Assembly: GCF_002153655.1 (NCBI RefSeq)
Contig: NZ_JOPJ01000016.1
Location: 1-58,539 of the forward strand
Source: Acetobacter okinawensis
GTDB taxonomy: Bacteria; Pseudomonadota; Alphaproteobacteria; Acetobacterales; Acetobacteraceae
Direction: 5' to 3'
DNA: 58,539 nucleotides
This document shows, piece after piece, positions 7,144-15,266 of the stretch. Position numbers and translations under genes: made by a program. Position 1 is the stretch's first letter; every line of letters starts with the position of its first letter. The notes under the pieces were generated by a model. The model had not been told where the DNA came from. It saw nothing but the letters and a program-made list of their open reading frames with translations, and did no database searches.

Positions 7144-8435
7144 TGCGTAACCTTATGCACATATCTTCTTTTTTGTCCGGCATGCCGCGTGCTCTGTGCG
7201 GTGCGCTCGTTGGCGGCGTTATTGGTGCTGCCACCATGTTTGTGCCCGCACCCCATGCCCACGCCACCCCGCTCCCCCCCAATGTGGAAAACGGGCGCTA
7301 CCTGACACGCGCCGCAGACTGCGAGGTCTGCCACACAGCCGAAGGGGGAACCCCTTACGCAGGCGGGCGGGCCTTCAGCCTGCCGGGGATTGGGGTCATG
7401 TATGCGCCCAACATCACACCGGACAAAACCGCAGGCATTGGCGCATGGACTGACGAGCAGTTTGTCAGCGCGGTGCGCAAAGGCGTGTCCCCCCATGGCA
7501 AGCGCCTTTACCCCGCCATGCCCTACCCTGCCTACGCCCGTATGAGCGATAAAGACGTCAGGGACATACGCGCCTATCTGGCGACCCTGCCCCCATCGAG
7601 CCAGAAAACACCTGCAAACACCATTCATTTTCCGTTCTCCATCCGCTCGCTCATGGTGTTCTGGAACATGCTCAACGGCCCCGCCGCCAGCTATGCGGAT
7701 GACCCCGCCCAGTCGGCGGAATGGAACCGGGGGCGGTATCTGGTGGAAGGGCCGGGCCATTGTGGAGATTGCCATACCCCACGCACCCGCACCTTCGGGC
7801 TGGACAGCAGCCGGGCACTGGGTGGCAATATCATCAACGGCTGGCGTGCCTATAACCTGACATCTGACCGCCAGAGCGGGCTGGGCGCATGGAGTGATGC
7901 GGAACTGGCCCAGTACCTCTCCACCGGCCATGCCGATGGGCATGGCACGGCAACGGGGGACATGGCCGATGTGGTGGGCCATAGCCTGCGCTACCTGAGT
8001 GCGCAGGACATTCACGCCATGGTGGTTTATCTGCGCAGCATCCCCCCCCTGCACACGGCGGAAGATATGCTGGAGGGCACAACACCCCCTGCGGGTGATG
8101 CCGCACTCCCGCAGAACACACGCGGTGCCCGCCTGTATGCCTCCACCTGTGCAGGCTGCCACATGGCTGATGGCACGGGCCGCCAGTCCAGCTTTGCCAC
8201 CATAACGGGCGCGCGCTCACTGGGGGCGGATAACGGGCGTAACCTTGTGCAGGTGCTGGTGCAGGGCAGCGGCATGCAAACTGCAACGGGTGTGCAGATC
8301 ATGCCGCATTTTGTCGGCGGGGGGCTGAGTGATAGGGATCTGGCGGATATTGCCAGTTTTGTCATGACCCATTTTACCACCGCCACGCCCCATAACATGG
8401 AGCAGGCTGTACAGGACGCAAAGCGTGCCAACTAG
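7143..8435 (+). CDS. aldehyde dehydrogenase cytochrome c subunit, trihaem
   Basis: The product has 430 residues. Its ATG shares a base with the previous TGA (TGATG). A signal peptide with a hydrophobic core (residues 16-35) ends near HAHA. Three c-type haem motifs are present: CEVCH (Cys60-His64), CGDCH in the middle and CAGCH near the C-terminus. This matches the trihaem cytochrome subunits that pass electrons from periplasmic dehydrogenases of acetic acid bacteria to ubiquinone. It anchors the enzyme at the outer face of the inner membrane. With the two preceding genes it forms a complete three-subunit enzyme. Confidence 0.92.
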   Translation: MRNLMHISSFLSGMPRALCGALVGGVIGAATMFVPAPHAHATPLPPNVENGRYLTRAADCEVCHTAEGGTPYAGGRAFSLPGIGVMYAPNITPDKTAGIGAWTDEQFVSAVRKGVSPHGKRLYPAMPYPAYARMSDKDVRDIRAYLATLPPSSQKTPANTIHFPFSIRSLMVFWNMLNGPAASYADDPAQSAEWNRGRYLVEGPGHCGDCHTPRTRTFGLDSSRALGGNIINGWRAYNLTSDRQSGLGAWSDAELAQYLSTGHADGHGTATGDMADVVGHSLRYLSAQDIHAMVVYLRSIPPLHTAEDMLEGTTPPAGDAALPQNTRGARLYASTCAGCHMADGTGRQSSFATITGARSLGADNGRNLVQVLVQGSGMQTATGVQIMPHFVGGGLSDRDLADIASFVMTHFTTATPHNMEQAVQDAKRAN

Positions 8436-8442
8436 CCCGCAC

Positions 8443-8475
8443 CTGCCGCCTCCTGCACCCTAGCGGAGGCGGCAG
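8443..8475. terminator. hairpin between convergent genes
   Basis: CTGCCGCCTCC (8443-8453) and GGAGGCGGCAG (8465-8475) form an 11-base perfect stem with an 11-base loop, located between the cytochrome gene and the oppositely oriented aldehyde dehydrogenase gene. There is no T-run, so it may slow transcription from both sides rather than act as a classical intrinsic terminator. Confidence 0.5.
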
Positions 8476-8495
8476 AACTTCACGCCGGGGGTCTA

Positions 8496-9941
8496 TCAGG
8501 CGTTGAGGTAAATGGTCTTGGTTCGCACGTAGGCTTCCAGCCCGTGCTGCCCGTCCTCCCCACCCAGACCGCTGTTTTTGTAGCCATGGTGGAAGCCCTG
8601 TGGCTCCTCGCCCGCACCGCGGTTGACGTACACCTCGCCAAACTCCAGTTCGCGCGTCATGCGCAGCACCCGGCCCAGATCTTTGGTAAACAGGTAGGCC
8701 GACAGGCCATACTGGCTCTCGTTCGCCAGTTTAAGGGCCTCATCAAAATCCCGCACCTTGAGCAGGGATAAAACGGGGCCAAACACCTCGTCGCGCACAA
8801 TGTCCATACCGTGGCGGACGTTGCTCAGCAGTGTGGGGGCGTAATAGGTGCCGCGATCATACGCGCCACCTTGCAGCCGGTGCCCACCCAGTTCAAGTGT
8901 AGCCCCCTGCGCAACGGCCTTTTGCACCATGGCGTCCACTTTTTCCAACTCAGTCAGGCTGACCTTTGGCCCCATGTCCGTGCTCTCATGCAGCGGATCA
9001 CCCACTTTGAGTTTTTCCATACGTGCGCGCAGGCTTTTGGCAAAACGGTCGTACACCGCCTCGTGCACATAGGTGCGCTCGTTGGCGGTACAGACCTGAC
9101 CGCAGTTAAAAAAGCGTGCACTGACCGCAGCCTCCACCGCTGCGTCTATGTCCGCATCTTCCATAACAATAAACGGCGCCTTGCCCCCTAGCTCAAGCCG
9201 CACCTCCTTTAGATGTTCGGCGGCGGCAGCCATGATTTTTTTACCCGCAGGGGTGGAGCCGGTCATGGTGATCAGCGGCACATCCGCGTGGGCCACCAGC
9301 GGCACGCCCACATCCGGGCCATCACCGGTTACAATGTTCAGCACCCCTTCGGGCAGGCCGACCTCCTGCGCCAGCGCCGCCAGCGCCAGTGCGCTAAGCG
9401 GGCTTAGCTCGTGCGGTTTGACAACAATGGTGTTGCCCGCAGCCAGAGCCGGGCCAATTTTGCGCGCGCACAGGGCAAGCGGGAAGTTCCACGCAGCAAT
9501 GGCCCCCACAACGCCATGAGGGACGCGGTCGATGAGAATTTTTTCTCCCTCGCGCTCGGCCGGAATAATCTCGCCTTGCAGGCGGCGTGTGTTTTCGGCT
9601 GCAAAGCGTAAAAGCCCTGCGGCAAAATCCACCTCCATCCGCGCTTCTGTAATGGGTTTGCCCATTTCCGACGTAATGGTGGTGGCCAGTTTTTCGCGCT
9701 CACGCACAACCGCACGCTCCAGCGCGTACAGATAATCCGCCCGTGCAGAAGCTGTTTTTGCACTCCATGACCCAAAAGCCTTGCGCGCAGCAGCGACCGC
9801 CCTGTCCACATCCTGCTCGCTCCCTTTGGCTGCTGCTGCCACATCCACCCCGTTGGCTGGGTTTGTAATGGTGACATACGCGCCAGATTCAGGCTTGACC
9901 CATTGGCCATTGATGAAAAGCTCGTGTTTTTTCAAAGACAT
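8496..9941 (-). CDS. NAD(P)-dependent aldehyde dehydrogenase
   Basis: The product has 481 residues. It is a soluble cytoplasmic enzyme of the aldehyde dehydrogenase superfamily, oxidising an aldehyde to the acid with NAD(P). Landmarks are AAWNFPLALCARKIGPALAAGN, MTGSTPAGKKI, LELGGKAPFIV with the general-base Glu, and FFNCGQVCTANER with the catalytic Cys. Length fits lactaldehyde/glycolaldehyde or succinate-semialdehyde relatives. The ATG at 9941 is used; a TTG two codons upstream (9947) has a closer AAGGA and may be the real start. The gene is convergent with the membrane aldehyde dehydrogenase operon, so periplasmic and cytoplasmic aldehyde oxidation sit side by side. Substrate is not determined. 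Confidence 0.88.
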   Translation of the reverse strand: MSLKKHELFINGQWVKPESGAYVTITNPANGVDVAAAAKGSEQDVDRAVAAARKAFGSWSAKTASARADYLYALERAVVREREKLATTITSEMGKPITEARMEVDFAAGLLRFAAENTRRLQGEIIPAEREGEKILIDRVPHGVVGAIAAWNFPLALCARKIGPALAAGNTIVVKPHELSPLSALALAALAQEVGLPEGVLNIVTGDGPDVGVPLVAHADVPLITMTGSTPAGKKIMAAAAEHLKEVRLELGGKAPFIVMEDADIDAAVEAAVSARFFNCGQVCTANERTYVHEAVYDRFAKSLRARMEKLKVGDPLHESTDMGPKVSLTELEKVDAMVQKAVAQGATLELGGHRLQGGAYDRGTYYAPTLLSNVRHGMDIVRDEVFGPVLSLLKVRDFDEALKLANESQYGLSAYLFTKDLGRVLRMTRELEFGEVYVNRGAGEEPQGFHHGYKNSGLGGEDGQHGLEAYVRTKTIYLNA

Positions 9942-10332
9942 TTCCAATATGATCCTTACCGTTGCAGTTGTGATGACAAGGGAGCCTGTGCGTGGATATG
10001 TGGTAAAACATGCAGGTTCTGGCTGCCTATTTTACCCATTGGCCATAACCCGCACCGGCATTGCAGATGGCGCATGTCATGGCGTGGGGCCCGCAGCACT
10101 GTGCCAGAGCCCCGCGTGGACAATGCACAGCATGGGTCTGGGCTGTTTCCAGGCCTGTTTCTGGGCCTGTTCAGGCATAAGTGCGGGCAAATGCTTATGG
10201 GCAGCCCCACCACCACCCAAGAGGAACAGGCACAGGGTGGTGGGAGAGAAGGATATGAAAAACCGCGTAAAAACCCAGTATTATGCGCATTTGGGGGCGT
10301 TCATCCCCCCTGCACCTCTGGCTGCGGTTTGT
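9942..10332. other. 391-base intergenic region
   Basis: This stretch lies between two minus-strand genes and should contain the promoter of the aldehyde dehydrogenase gene and the end of the aldo/keto reductase transcript. A short GGGGG/CCCCC hairpin (10293-10309) without a T-run is the only structure noticed. No credible coding frame or RNA was found. Confidence 0.4.
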
Positions 10333-11169
10333 TCAGAATTCCTCATACGTTGCGGGGTCCTGTTCAAAGGAGCGCCCGTCCGGGCGGGCCAGTGTGGCAA
10401 TGTCACGCATGTCCTGATCAGTCAGTTCAAAGTCAAACACGGACATGTTCTCAATCTGGCGTTCACGGTGGGCTGCTTTGGGTATGGGTACGGAGCCGAC
10501 CTGCACATGCCAGCGCAACACCACCTGTGCCGGAGTTTTGCCAAGCCGTTTGGCAATACGTGCAATCAGGTCATCAGACAGAATTTTGCCGCCACGCCCG
10601 ATCGGGCTCCAGCCCTCGGTCACAATACCGTGCTTTTGATGATACGCCCGCATATCGTCCTGCGGGAAGTAGGGCGAAAGCTCGATCTGGTTGATGGTCG
10701 GCAGCACGCCGGTCTCGGCCTTGAGCTTGTCCAGATGATCAGCCAGAAAGTTACATACGGCAATGGAACGCACATAACCGCGCTTTTGCGCCTCAATCAG
10801 GGCCTGCCATGCCTCCACGTACAACCCCTGCTTGGGGTTGGGCCAGTGGATAAAATACAGGTCGTAATAATCCAGCCCGGCGCGGTAGAGGGATTCCTCA
10901 ATGCAGCTCAGGGCCTCATCATACTTGTGGTGGCGTCCGGGCAGTTTGGAGGCAATGCTCAATGCCTCACGCGGGCGCCCGCTCTGGCGCACGGCCTGCC
11001 CCACGGCCCCTTCGTTCTCGTAATTAAAAGCGCTGTCGAGCGCGCGGTAACCGACCTCAAGCGCGCTGAGCATGCCCTGCACACCAGCAGCGCCGTTCAG
11101 TTTGTATGTACCAAAAGCTATAAGTGGAAAGCTCCGGCCATCATTCAGGGTTAGTTCAGGAATAGTCAC
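10333..11169 (-). CDS. aldo/keto reductase
   Basis: The product has 278 residues. It is an NADPH-dependent carbonyl reductase of the AKR superfamily (TIM barrel), resembling 2,5-diketo-D-gluconate and methylglyoxal reductases. Visible landmarks are YRALDSAFNYENEGAVGQA (catalytic Asp and Tyr), SKLPGRHH (Lys), DLYFIHWP (His) and VPIPKAAHRERQIENM for cofactor binding. The start is a GTG at 11169 placed by the AAGGAG site eight to nine bases upstream; longer ATG starts lack one. The nonamer TGTAAACCC lies 34 bases upstream. Together with the aldehyde dehydrogenases nearby, this points to reactive carbonyl handling. Substrate is unknown. Confidence 0.88.
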   Translation of the reverse strand: MTIPELTLNDGRSFPLIAFGTYKLNGAAGVQGMLSALEVGYRALDSAFNYENEGAVGQAVRQSGRPREALSIASKLPGRHHKYDEALSCIEESLYRAGLDYYDLYFIHWPNPKQGLYVEAWQALIEAQKRGYVRSIAVCNFLADHLDKLKAETGVLPTINQIELSPYFPQDDMRAYHQKHGIVTEGWSPIGRGGKILSDDLIARIAKRLGKTPAQVVLRWHVQVGSVPIPKAAHRERQIENMSVFDFELTDQDMRDIATLARPDGRSFEQDPATYEEF

Positions 11170-11344
11170 GCCTGCATTCTCCTTGATTATGGATGGACCC
11201 CGTGTAAACCCCCACACGGATTACCCTTAACACCTATGTGTGCATGAAGGTTCCACCCCCCACAAGGCCAGAGCAGGCAGGTAGGGTACGCATGGTGCGT
11301 AGCGCCATGGCGGGGGCAGGCTTACCCACCCCACGGGGCCAGAC

Positions 11345-11959
11345 CTAAACGGCGGCGCGCCCGGCCTTGCGGTTATGGGCAATATAGGCCTGCACCGTAC
11401 CAAACCCGCTCTCCCACGCATTAAGCAGGCTTTCCAGATGTTCGCGATTGTTGACCAGCCCACGGGCGATCAGCACCCCGTTCTGGTCCAGCAAAAAGGC
11501 TGCTGGCAGCTTGTCCACCTCCAGCGCCCGCCCAAGGGCAGGGTCGTTAATGAACAGCGCAGGCTCTGTGCCGGTCTGGTGGGCAAAGTGTTCCTGCACT
11601 GCCGCTGTATCATCCCCCGCCAGCACAAGGTCCAGCCGTTCCTGCGCACAGAAGCTGCGGGCAATGGGAATAACCTTGCGAGAGATCGGGCATGTAGCAG
11701 ACACAAACAGCAGCAGGCGCGGCATGGCCCCACCAGCCAGCGCCATGCTCTGCCCATCCAGTGTTGCAAACGCACCACCGGGGCATACATCCCCCGGCTG
11801 GGGACCACGCGCGTTGGTCAACGCCCCCACGGGTGCAATTTCCTGAAAAAGCCTGCGCAGGCGGAGCAACATGCGCCACGCCACACAGAACGCAGCGCAC
11901 AGCAGAACGCTGAGCATGGCATTGACCAGCACAAGTGTTTGCAGACTGGCCTGCGTCAT
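11345..11959 (-). CDS. second MauD-like membrane redoxin, degenerate active site
   Basis: The product has 204 residues. An N-terminal membrane helix (about residues 7-30) is followed by a thioredoxin-like domain facing the periplasm. The active-site position reads SATCPISRKV: Cys90 is kept, but the second Cys of CxxC is Ser93. The other MauD in this cluster (14652-15266, also 204 residues) has CPVC. The two proteins align in length and in the helix-then-redoxin order. MauD proteins help form the six disulphides of the amine dehydrogenase small subunit. Loss of the resolving Cys suggests a non-reducing isomerase or chaperone role, or substrate trapping. It is the last gene of the operon, 30 bases after the beta-barrel gene. 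Confidence 0.75.
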   Translation of the reverse strand: MTQASLQTLVLVNAMLSVLLCAAFCVAWRMLLRLRRLFQEIAPVGALTNARGPQPGDVCPGGAFATLDGQSMALAGGAMPRLLLFVSATCPISRKVIPIARSFCAQERLDLVLAGDDTAAVQEHFAHQTGTEPALFINDPALGRALEVDKLPAAFLLDQNGVLIARGLVNNREHLESLLNAWESGFGTVQAYIAHNRKAGRAAV

Positions 11960-11989
11960 GCCTCTCCCCCGCGCCCGGCTGCGGGCCGC

Positions 11990-13351
11990 TTAGTACGACC
12001 AGATGGCATCGCAGCTGAACCAGAACATGTTGTTGGTGCCATTATCGGCATAATTGACCGTCGGGTCATCGGTGGGGGAAACACGGTTGAACGGACGGGT
12101 GCCATTAAGCGCCTTGTCCAGCCGCACTTCTGGGCGGATGGAAAAGCTGCCACGCGGCAGTTTGAGGAACTGCGGCCGGTAGGTCACGCCCACGGTCAGC
12201 TCACCATAGGTCGTGCCGGGGGCTGAGTCATACGAATAGGGGCGCCCGCGCAGCTCGTTGACATAGGACATGGGGGATGTGTTGTTCCCCACCACGCTGC
12301 CGTTATTGTCACGGAAGATTTCGCCACGCGCATTGAAGGTGAGCGAGGGCGAGAAATCATGCGAGAAATAGGTCGTCACACCGTACACGTCGTCCTGATA
12401 ATAGTCGTCGTGGTAGTAGGTGCCATTGAGCGTAATGGAGCTTGTATCGTTCAGCTTATAGGTCGCCAGAAAGTCGCCAATATATTCCATCTGGTGGTTG
12501 GCTTCGTTCCCAATGGCGTACACGCTCTGCTGGGGGCCGACATAGGCAATGGCGGCCACATCGAGCTTGCCATCGGCAAGGCCGCTCAGTTGCACGCCAA
12601 AATAGCCTTTGGGGCGCGTGTTGTTTTTGGCGCCACCAAATGTGGTGGAGTTCCCTGCATTCACCCCCATGACCCACGCAACCGTGTCGGTCATGTGCCA
12701 TGTGGCCAGCACGCCCACGGTTTCAAACGGCACAATGTAATCGGATGAATAGTTATAGGAATAAAAGGGGCGTTCCAGCGCGTCCGTACCCTCAAACCCC
12801 TGAATCCCGTACTGCTGACCTATCTGGAGGTCGATGCCCCCCTTGCTCAGCCACGGCAGATGCGCGTCAATATGGGCCTGTGTGGGCGCCCACTGGTAAA
12901 TGCCCGTCAGGCTGCCATCCCCCATGCCAATGGTCGGGTTAAAGCGCGCATCCGAGCCGTACAGCACCTCAAACACAAACCCTATGCCATACCCGCCGCC
13001 AATATCGGTCGTGGGGTGGGAGAGCGTGCCGGTTATCTGGTTAAGGGTCGCGGTATTGGCACGGTCCACGTAGGACTGCGCCCAGTTGCGGCCTGTGTGT
13101 GTCCACGGGTTGCCGTTTACACCGGCCTCGACCACCAGATGGCCTTCAAGGTCATCAAACCATGTGTGGTTTGCTGTCGGTTTTAGGTTGACCTCCTCCT
13201 TTGCCGCCTGTGCTTTTTCTGCCGGGGTTTCCTCCAGCACCAACGGGCGTGCTGTATCACCGGGCATTATTTTTTCCTGCGCCAGCGCGGGCAGCGCTGC
13301 CAGTTGCAGGCTCAGGCACATCCCCACGGGTAAAGGGCGGCGAAAAAGCAT
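11990..13351 (-). CDS. outer-membrane beta-barrel protein in the amine dehydrogenase operon
   Basis: The product has 453 residues. The start at 13351 is supported by GGAG ten bases upstream. The signal peptide ends near LPALAQ. After a short helical linker (PAEKAQAAKEEVNLK) the protein alternates aromatic and polar residues throughout (HLVVEAGVNGNPW, GGYGIGFVFEVLYGSD, TLNGTYYHDDYYQ) and ends CDAIWSY with a terminal aromatic residue, as outer-membrane barrels do. It resembles the BBP2/OmpL-like putative porin family. In this operon it probably lets amines reach the periplasmic enzyme. That link is inferred from gene order only; substrate is unknown. Confidence 0.7.
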   Translation of the reverse strand: MLFRRPLPVGMCLSLQLAALPALAQEKIMPGDTARPLVLEETPAEKAQAAKEEVNLKPTANHTWFDDLEGHLVVEAGVNGNPWTHTGRNWAQSYVDRANTATLNQITGTLSHPTTDIGGGYGIGFVFEVLYGSDARFNPTIGMGDGSLTGIYQWAPTQAHIDAHLPWLSKGGIDLQIGQQYGIQGFEGTDALERPFYSYNYSSDYIVPFETVGVLATWHMTDTVAWVMGVNAGNSTTFGGAKNNTRPKGYFGVQLSGLADGKLDVAAIAYVGPQQSVYAIGNEANHQMEYIGDFLATYKLNDTSSITLNGTYYHDDYYQDDVYGVTTYFSHDFSPSLTFNARGEIFRDNNGSVVGNNTSPMSYVNELRGRPYSYDSAPGTTYGELTVGVTYRPQFLKLPRGSFSIRPEVRLDKALNGTRPFNRVSPTDDPTVNYADNGTNNMFWFSCDAIWSY

Positions 13352-13526
13352 TCTTTGTTTGCTCCACACATCAGATACGGAAAAAAACGGACAAACCGGT
13401 TTGGTACAGCTTATGTTTGCTACAGGCTGGAGGACGCGCGAGCAAAAGTCATTTTACGGTTTCATGTCATAGTAGTGTTTTTGCAACGCACCTGCGGCAA
13501 AACCGCCACAGGCGCGTGCTCAGCAC

Positions 13527-14066
13527 TCAGCCAGCACCCTGACCATGCGCACAGGCGGCAAGAGCCCGCTCCAGCACATGCGCGCGCGTGACCATAAAAT
13601 CCGGGCCGGAAAGCGGGTGTGCCCGCCATGTATGCACCTCGGCTGCGGTATAGGGCTTAAAGTCAGGGGGCGTGCTGCTCCCCCCCAGCGTGATGAGCAC
13701 AAAGTTCATGACATCAGCCAGAGTCTGGTCATCACGGATAAGGGACATGGAAACACCGGGCACACGCACCAGATAGGCGCGCCCCTCCGGCGTGCAGGCA
13801 AAGCTGCCCACGCTGTTACGCAGCGTAGGCACAAAGGTCGGGCCGGATATGCCCTCAATCCCGTGGCACCCCCCACAGTGCGACACGTAAACCGACTGCG
13901 TGTGGCTCAGGGTCGTCGCACCCGCCACCGCATCGGGCACAGTGTGCAAAGCCACGGGGGGCGGCTGGGGCGTGCCTACAGCGGCATGGGTGCGCACGGC
14001 ACCTGCCAGAAGCACGCCCACCACAGCACAGGCAGGCAGAAGGCAACGCAACAACGCTGCTCGCAT
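13527..14066 (-). CDS. monohaem cytochrome c of the amine dehydrogenase operon
   Basis: The product has 179 residues. The ATG lies two bases after the small-subunit stop, so translation is probably coupled. A signal peptide ends near RTHA. One c-type haem motif is visible (SHCGGCHGIEG), with a likely Met axial ligand in VSMSLIRDD. The cytochrome c fold with ADVMNFVLITL follows normal class I order. Its place directly after the TTQ small subunit suggests that it is the electron acceptor, replacing the amicyanin or azurin used by other amine dehydrogenases. It has only one haem, so it is not MauG. Confidence 0.8.
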   Translation of the reverse strand: MRAALLRCLLPACAVVGVLLAGAVRTHAAVGTPQPPPVALHTVPDAVAGATTLSHTQSVYVSHCGGCHGIEGISGPTFVPTLRNSVGSFACTPEGRAYLVRVPGVSMSLIRDDQTLADVMNFVLITLGGSSTPPDFKPYTAAEVHTWRAHPLSGPDFMVTRAHVLERALAACAHGQGAG

Positions 14067-14068
14067 AA

Positions 14069-14665
14069 TCAGGATGCTTTGCCGATCACAGCGGCAGTGG
14101 AGCAGTTGTACATTTCCGATGTACCCGTGCCAAAGCACCAGATAATGTCGTTATTGGCCATGGGGCGGTAGGAGGGCTGGTCCCCATCGGTGCCAAGGCA
14201 TGTGACCTCGTTACACGAATCCTGCCCACAGCAGTCGCGGTAGGCAATCATGTAAGAGTTCCCATCCTGCGGGTTATAGCAGCTCCCGATCCACGATGTG
14301 GGGGACGGGGCCGTGCCGGGCGGGCAGCTATGCACACCACCACCGCAGGACGTGCAGAGGTTGCCGTCAATGGCGCAGTAACGCCAGTAATCGCAGGCGT
14401 TGGGGTCTTTGGCCTGAGCCTTGGCACCAAAAGGCGTGGCGGCTTTGGCTACACCCTTGCCCGCACTGGCAGCAGGTGTGGCAGCAGAGGCACGGCTGAC
14501 CGGCAGCAGCGGGAACAGCGGCACAGCAGCGGCCAGCCCACCCAGACGGGCCACCACGCCACGGCGGGATGTGCGCCCGGCAAAGCGGCGCAGTGCGGTT
14601 TCGGTCAGTCGGTCAAACAGGGATGCGCCCTGTTCCGTTTTTTTTGTGTGTTCAGAAGGCAACAT
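14069..14665 (-). CDS. mauA: TTQ amine dehydrogenase small (light) subunit
   Basis: The product has 198 residues from the ATG at 14665 (GGAG nine bases upstream; an ATG at 14671 is too close to it). A long twin-arginine signal with SRRGVVARLGG is present. The mature part contains 12 Cys, enough for the six disulphides known in this family. The two Trp that form the tryptophan tryptophylquinone cofactor are visible in SWIGSC (Trp125) and IIWCFG (Trp176), with the catalytic Asp in NPQDGNSY. ACDYWRYC and the end VIGKAS are like methylamine dehydrogenase, whereas PPGTAPSPTSWIGSC is closer to aromatic amine dehydrogenase. The enzyme oxidises primary amines to aldehyde and ammonia in the periplasm. 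Which amine is open. Confidence 0.92.
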   Translation of the reverse strand: MLPSEHTKKTEQGASLFDRLTETALRRFAGRTSRRGVVARLGGLAAAVPLFPLLPVSRASAATPAASAGKGVAKAATPFGAKAQAKDPNACDYWRYCAIDGNLCTSCGGGVHSCPPGTAPSPTSWIGSCYNPQDGNSYMIAYRDCCGQDSCNEVTCLGTDGDQPSYRPMANNDIIWCFGTGTSEMYNCSTAAVIGKAS

Positions 14666-15266
14666 GGGCATTCGCTCCTGTCTCTTTCATAGGGTCTGGC
14701 AATGCGGGGCGGGCAGCACTTACGCCGTCCAGCGCCCCTTCAATCTGACGTCGGGTATTTACTAGGTCTTTGACCAGTATGGTGCCGCGCTCATCAAGCA
14801 GCACCAGCGATGGCATACGGTTGATCTGCAACACCAGGGCAAGCTCAACCCCGGTAATAAGTGGAACGCCCTGCATTTCCGGTCGTGCCTGCTGCATGGC
14901 GCGGAGTTCGGGTTCGGGGCCATCACCCACAAACACAAGCTCCAACCCACGCTCGGCCGCAATCTGGCGGGCAATGGGGGAGACCCGCTTGCACACGGGG
15001 CACTCCGCCGCCACAAACAGCAAAAGCTGCCGCTGGCCTGCGGGCAGAACGTCCCCCACGGTAAAGGGCCTGCCATCCAGTGTGTGCAGGATCAGGCGCG
15101 GGAGCACCTGCCCTACATCCAGCCCGGGTTTGGCCTCCTGATCGCCCAAGGGGGCCAGACGCTCATGCAGCACGCCAATCTGGCGCGCCAGAGCAACCAG
15201 CACAACCGCCAGCAGCAGCACGGCCAGCACAAGGGCCGCCTGCCAGACGTAAAGCAGCACCATCAT
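14652..15266 (-). CDS. mauD: MauD, membrane-anchored thiol-disulphide redoxin
   Basis: The product has 204 residues. The ATG at 15266 overlaps the MauE stop (ATGATG) and has GGAG upstream. An N-terminal TM helix (residues 3-27) leads to a thioredoxin-like domain with the active site AECPVCKRVSPIA (Cys89-Cys92). MauD and MauE are needed for correct folding and disulphide formation of the amine dehydrogenase small subunit, encoded immediately downstream with a 14-base overlap. The C-terminal part keeps the cis-Pro region (INRMPSLVLLDERG). A paralogue lacking the second Cys is at 11345. Confidence 0.88.
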   Translation of the reverse strand: MMVLLYVWQAALVLAVLLLAVVLVALARQIGVLHERLAPLGDQEAKPGLDVGQVLPRLILHTLDGRPFTVGDVLPAGQRQLLLFVAAECPVCKRVSPIARQIAAERGLELVFVGDGPEPELRAMQQARPEMQGVPLITGVELALVLQINRMPSLVLLDERGTILVKDLVNTRRQIEGALDGVSAARPALPDPMKETGANAHVAF

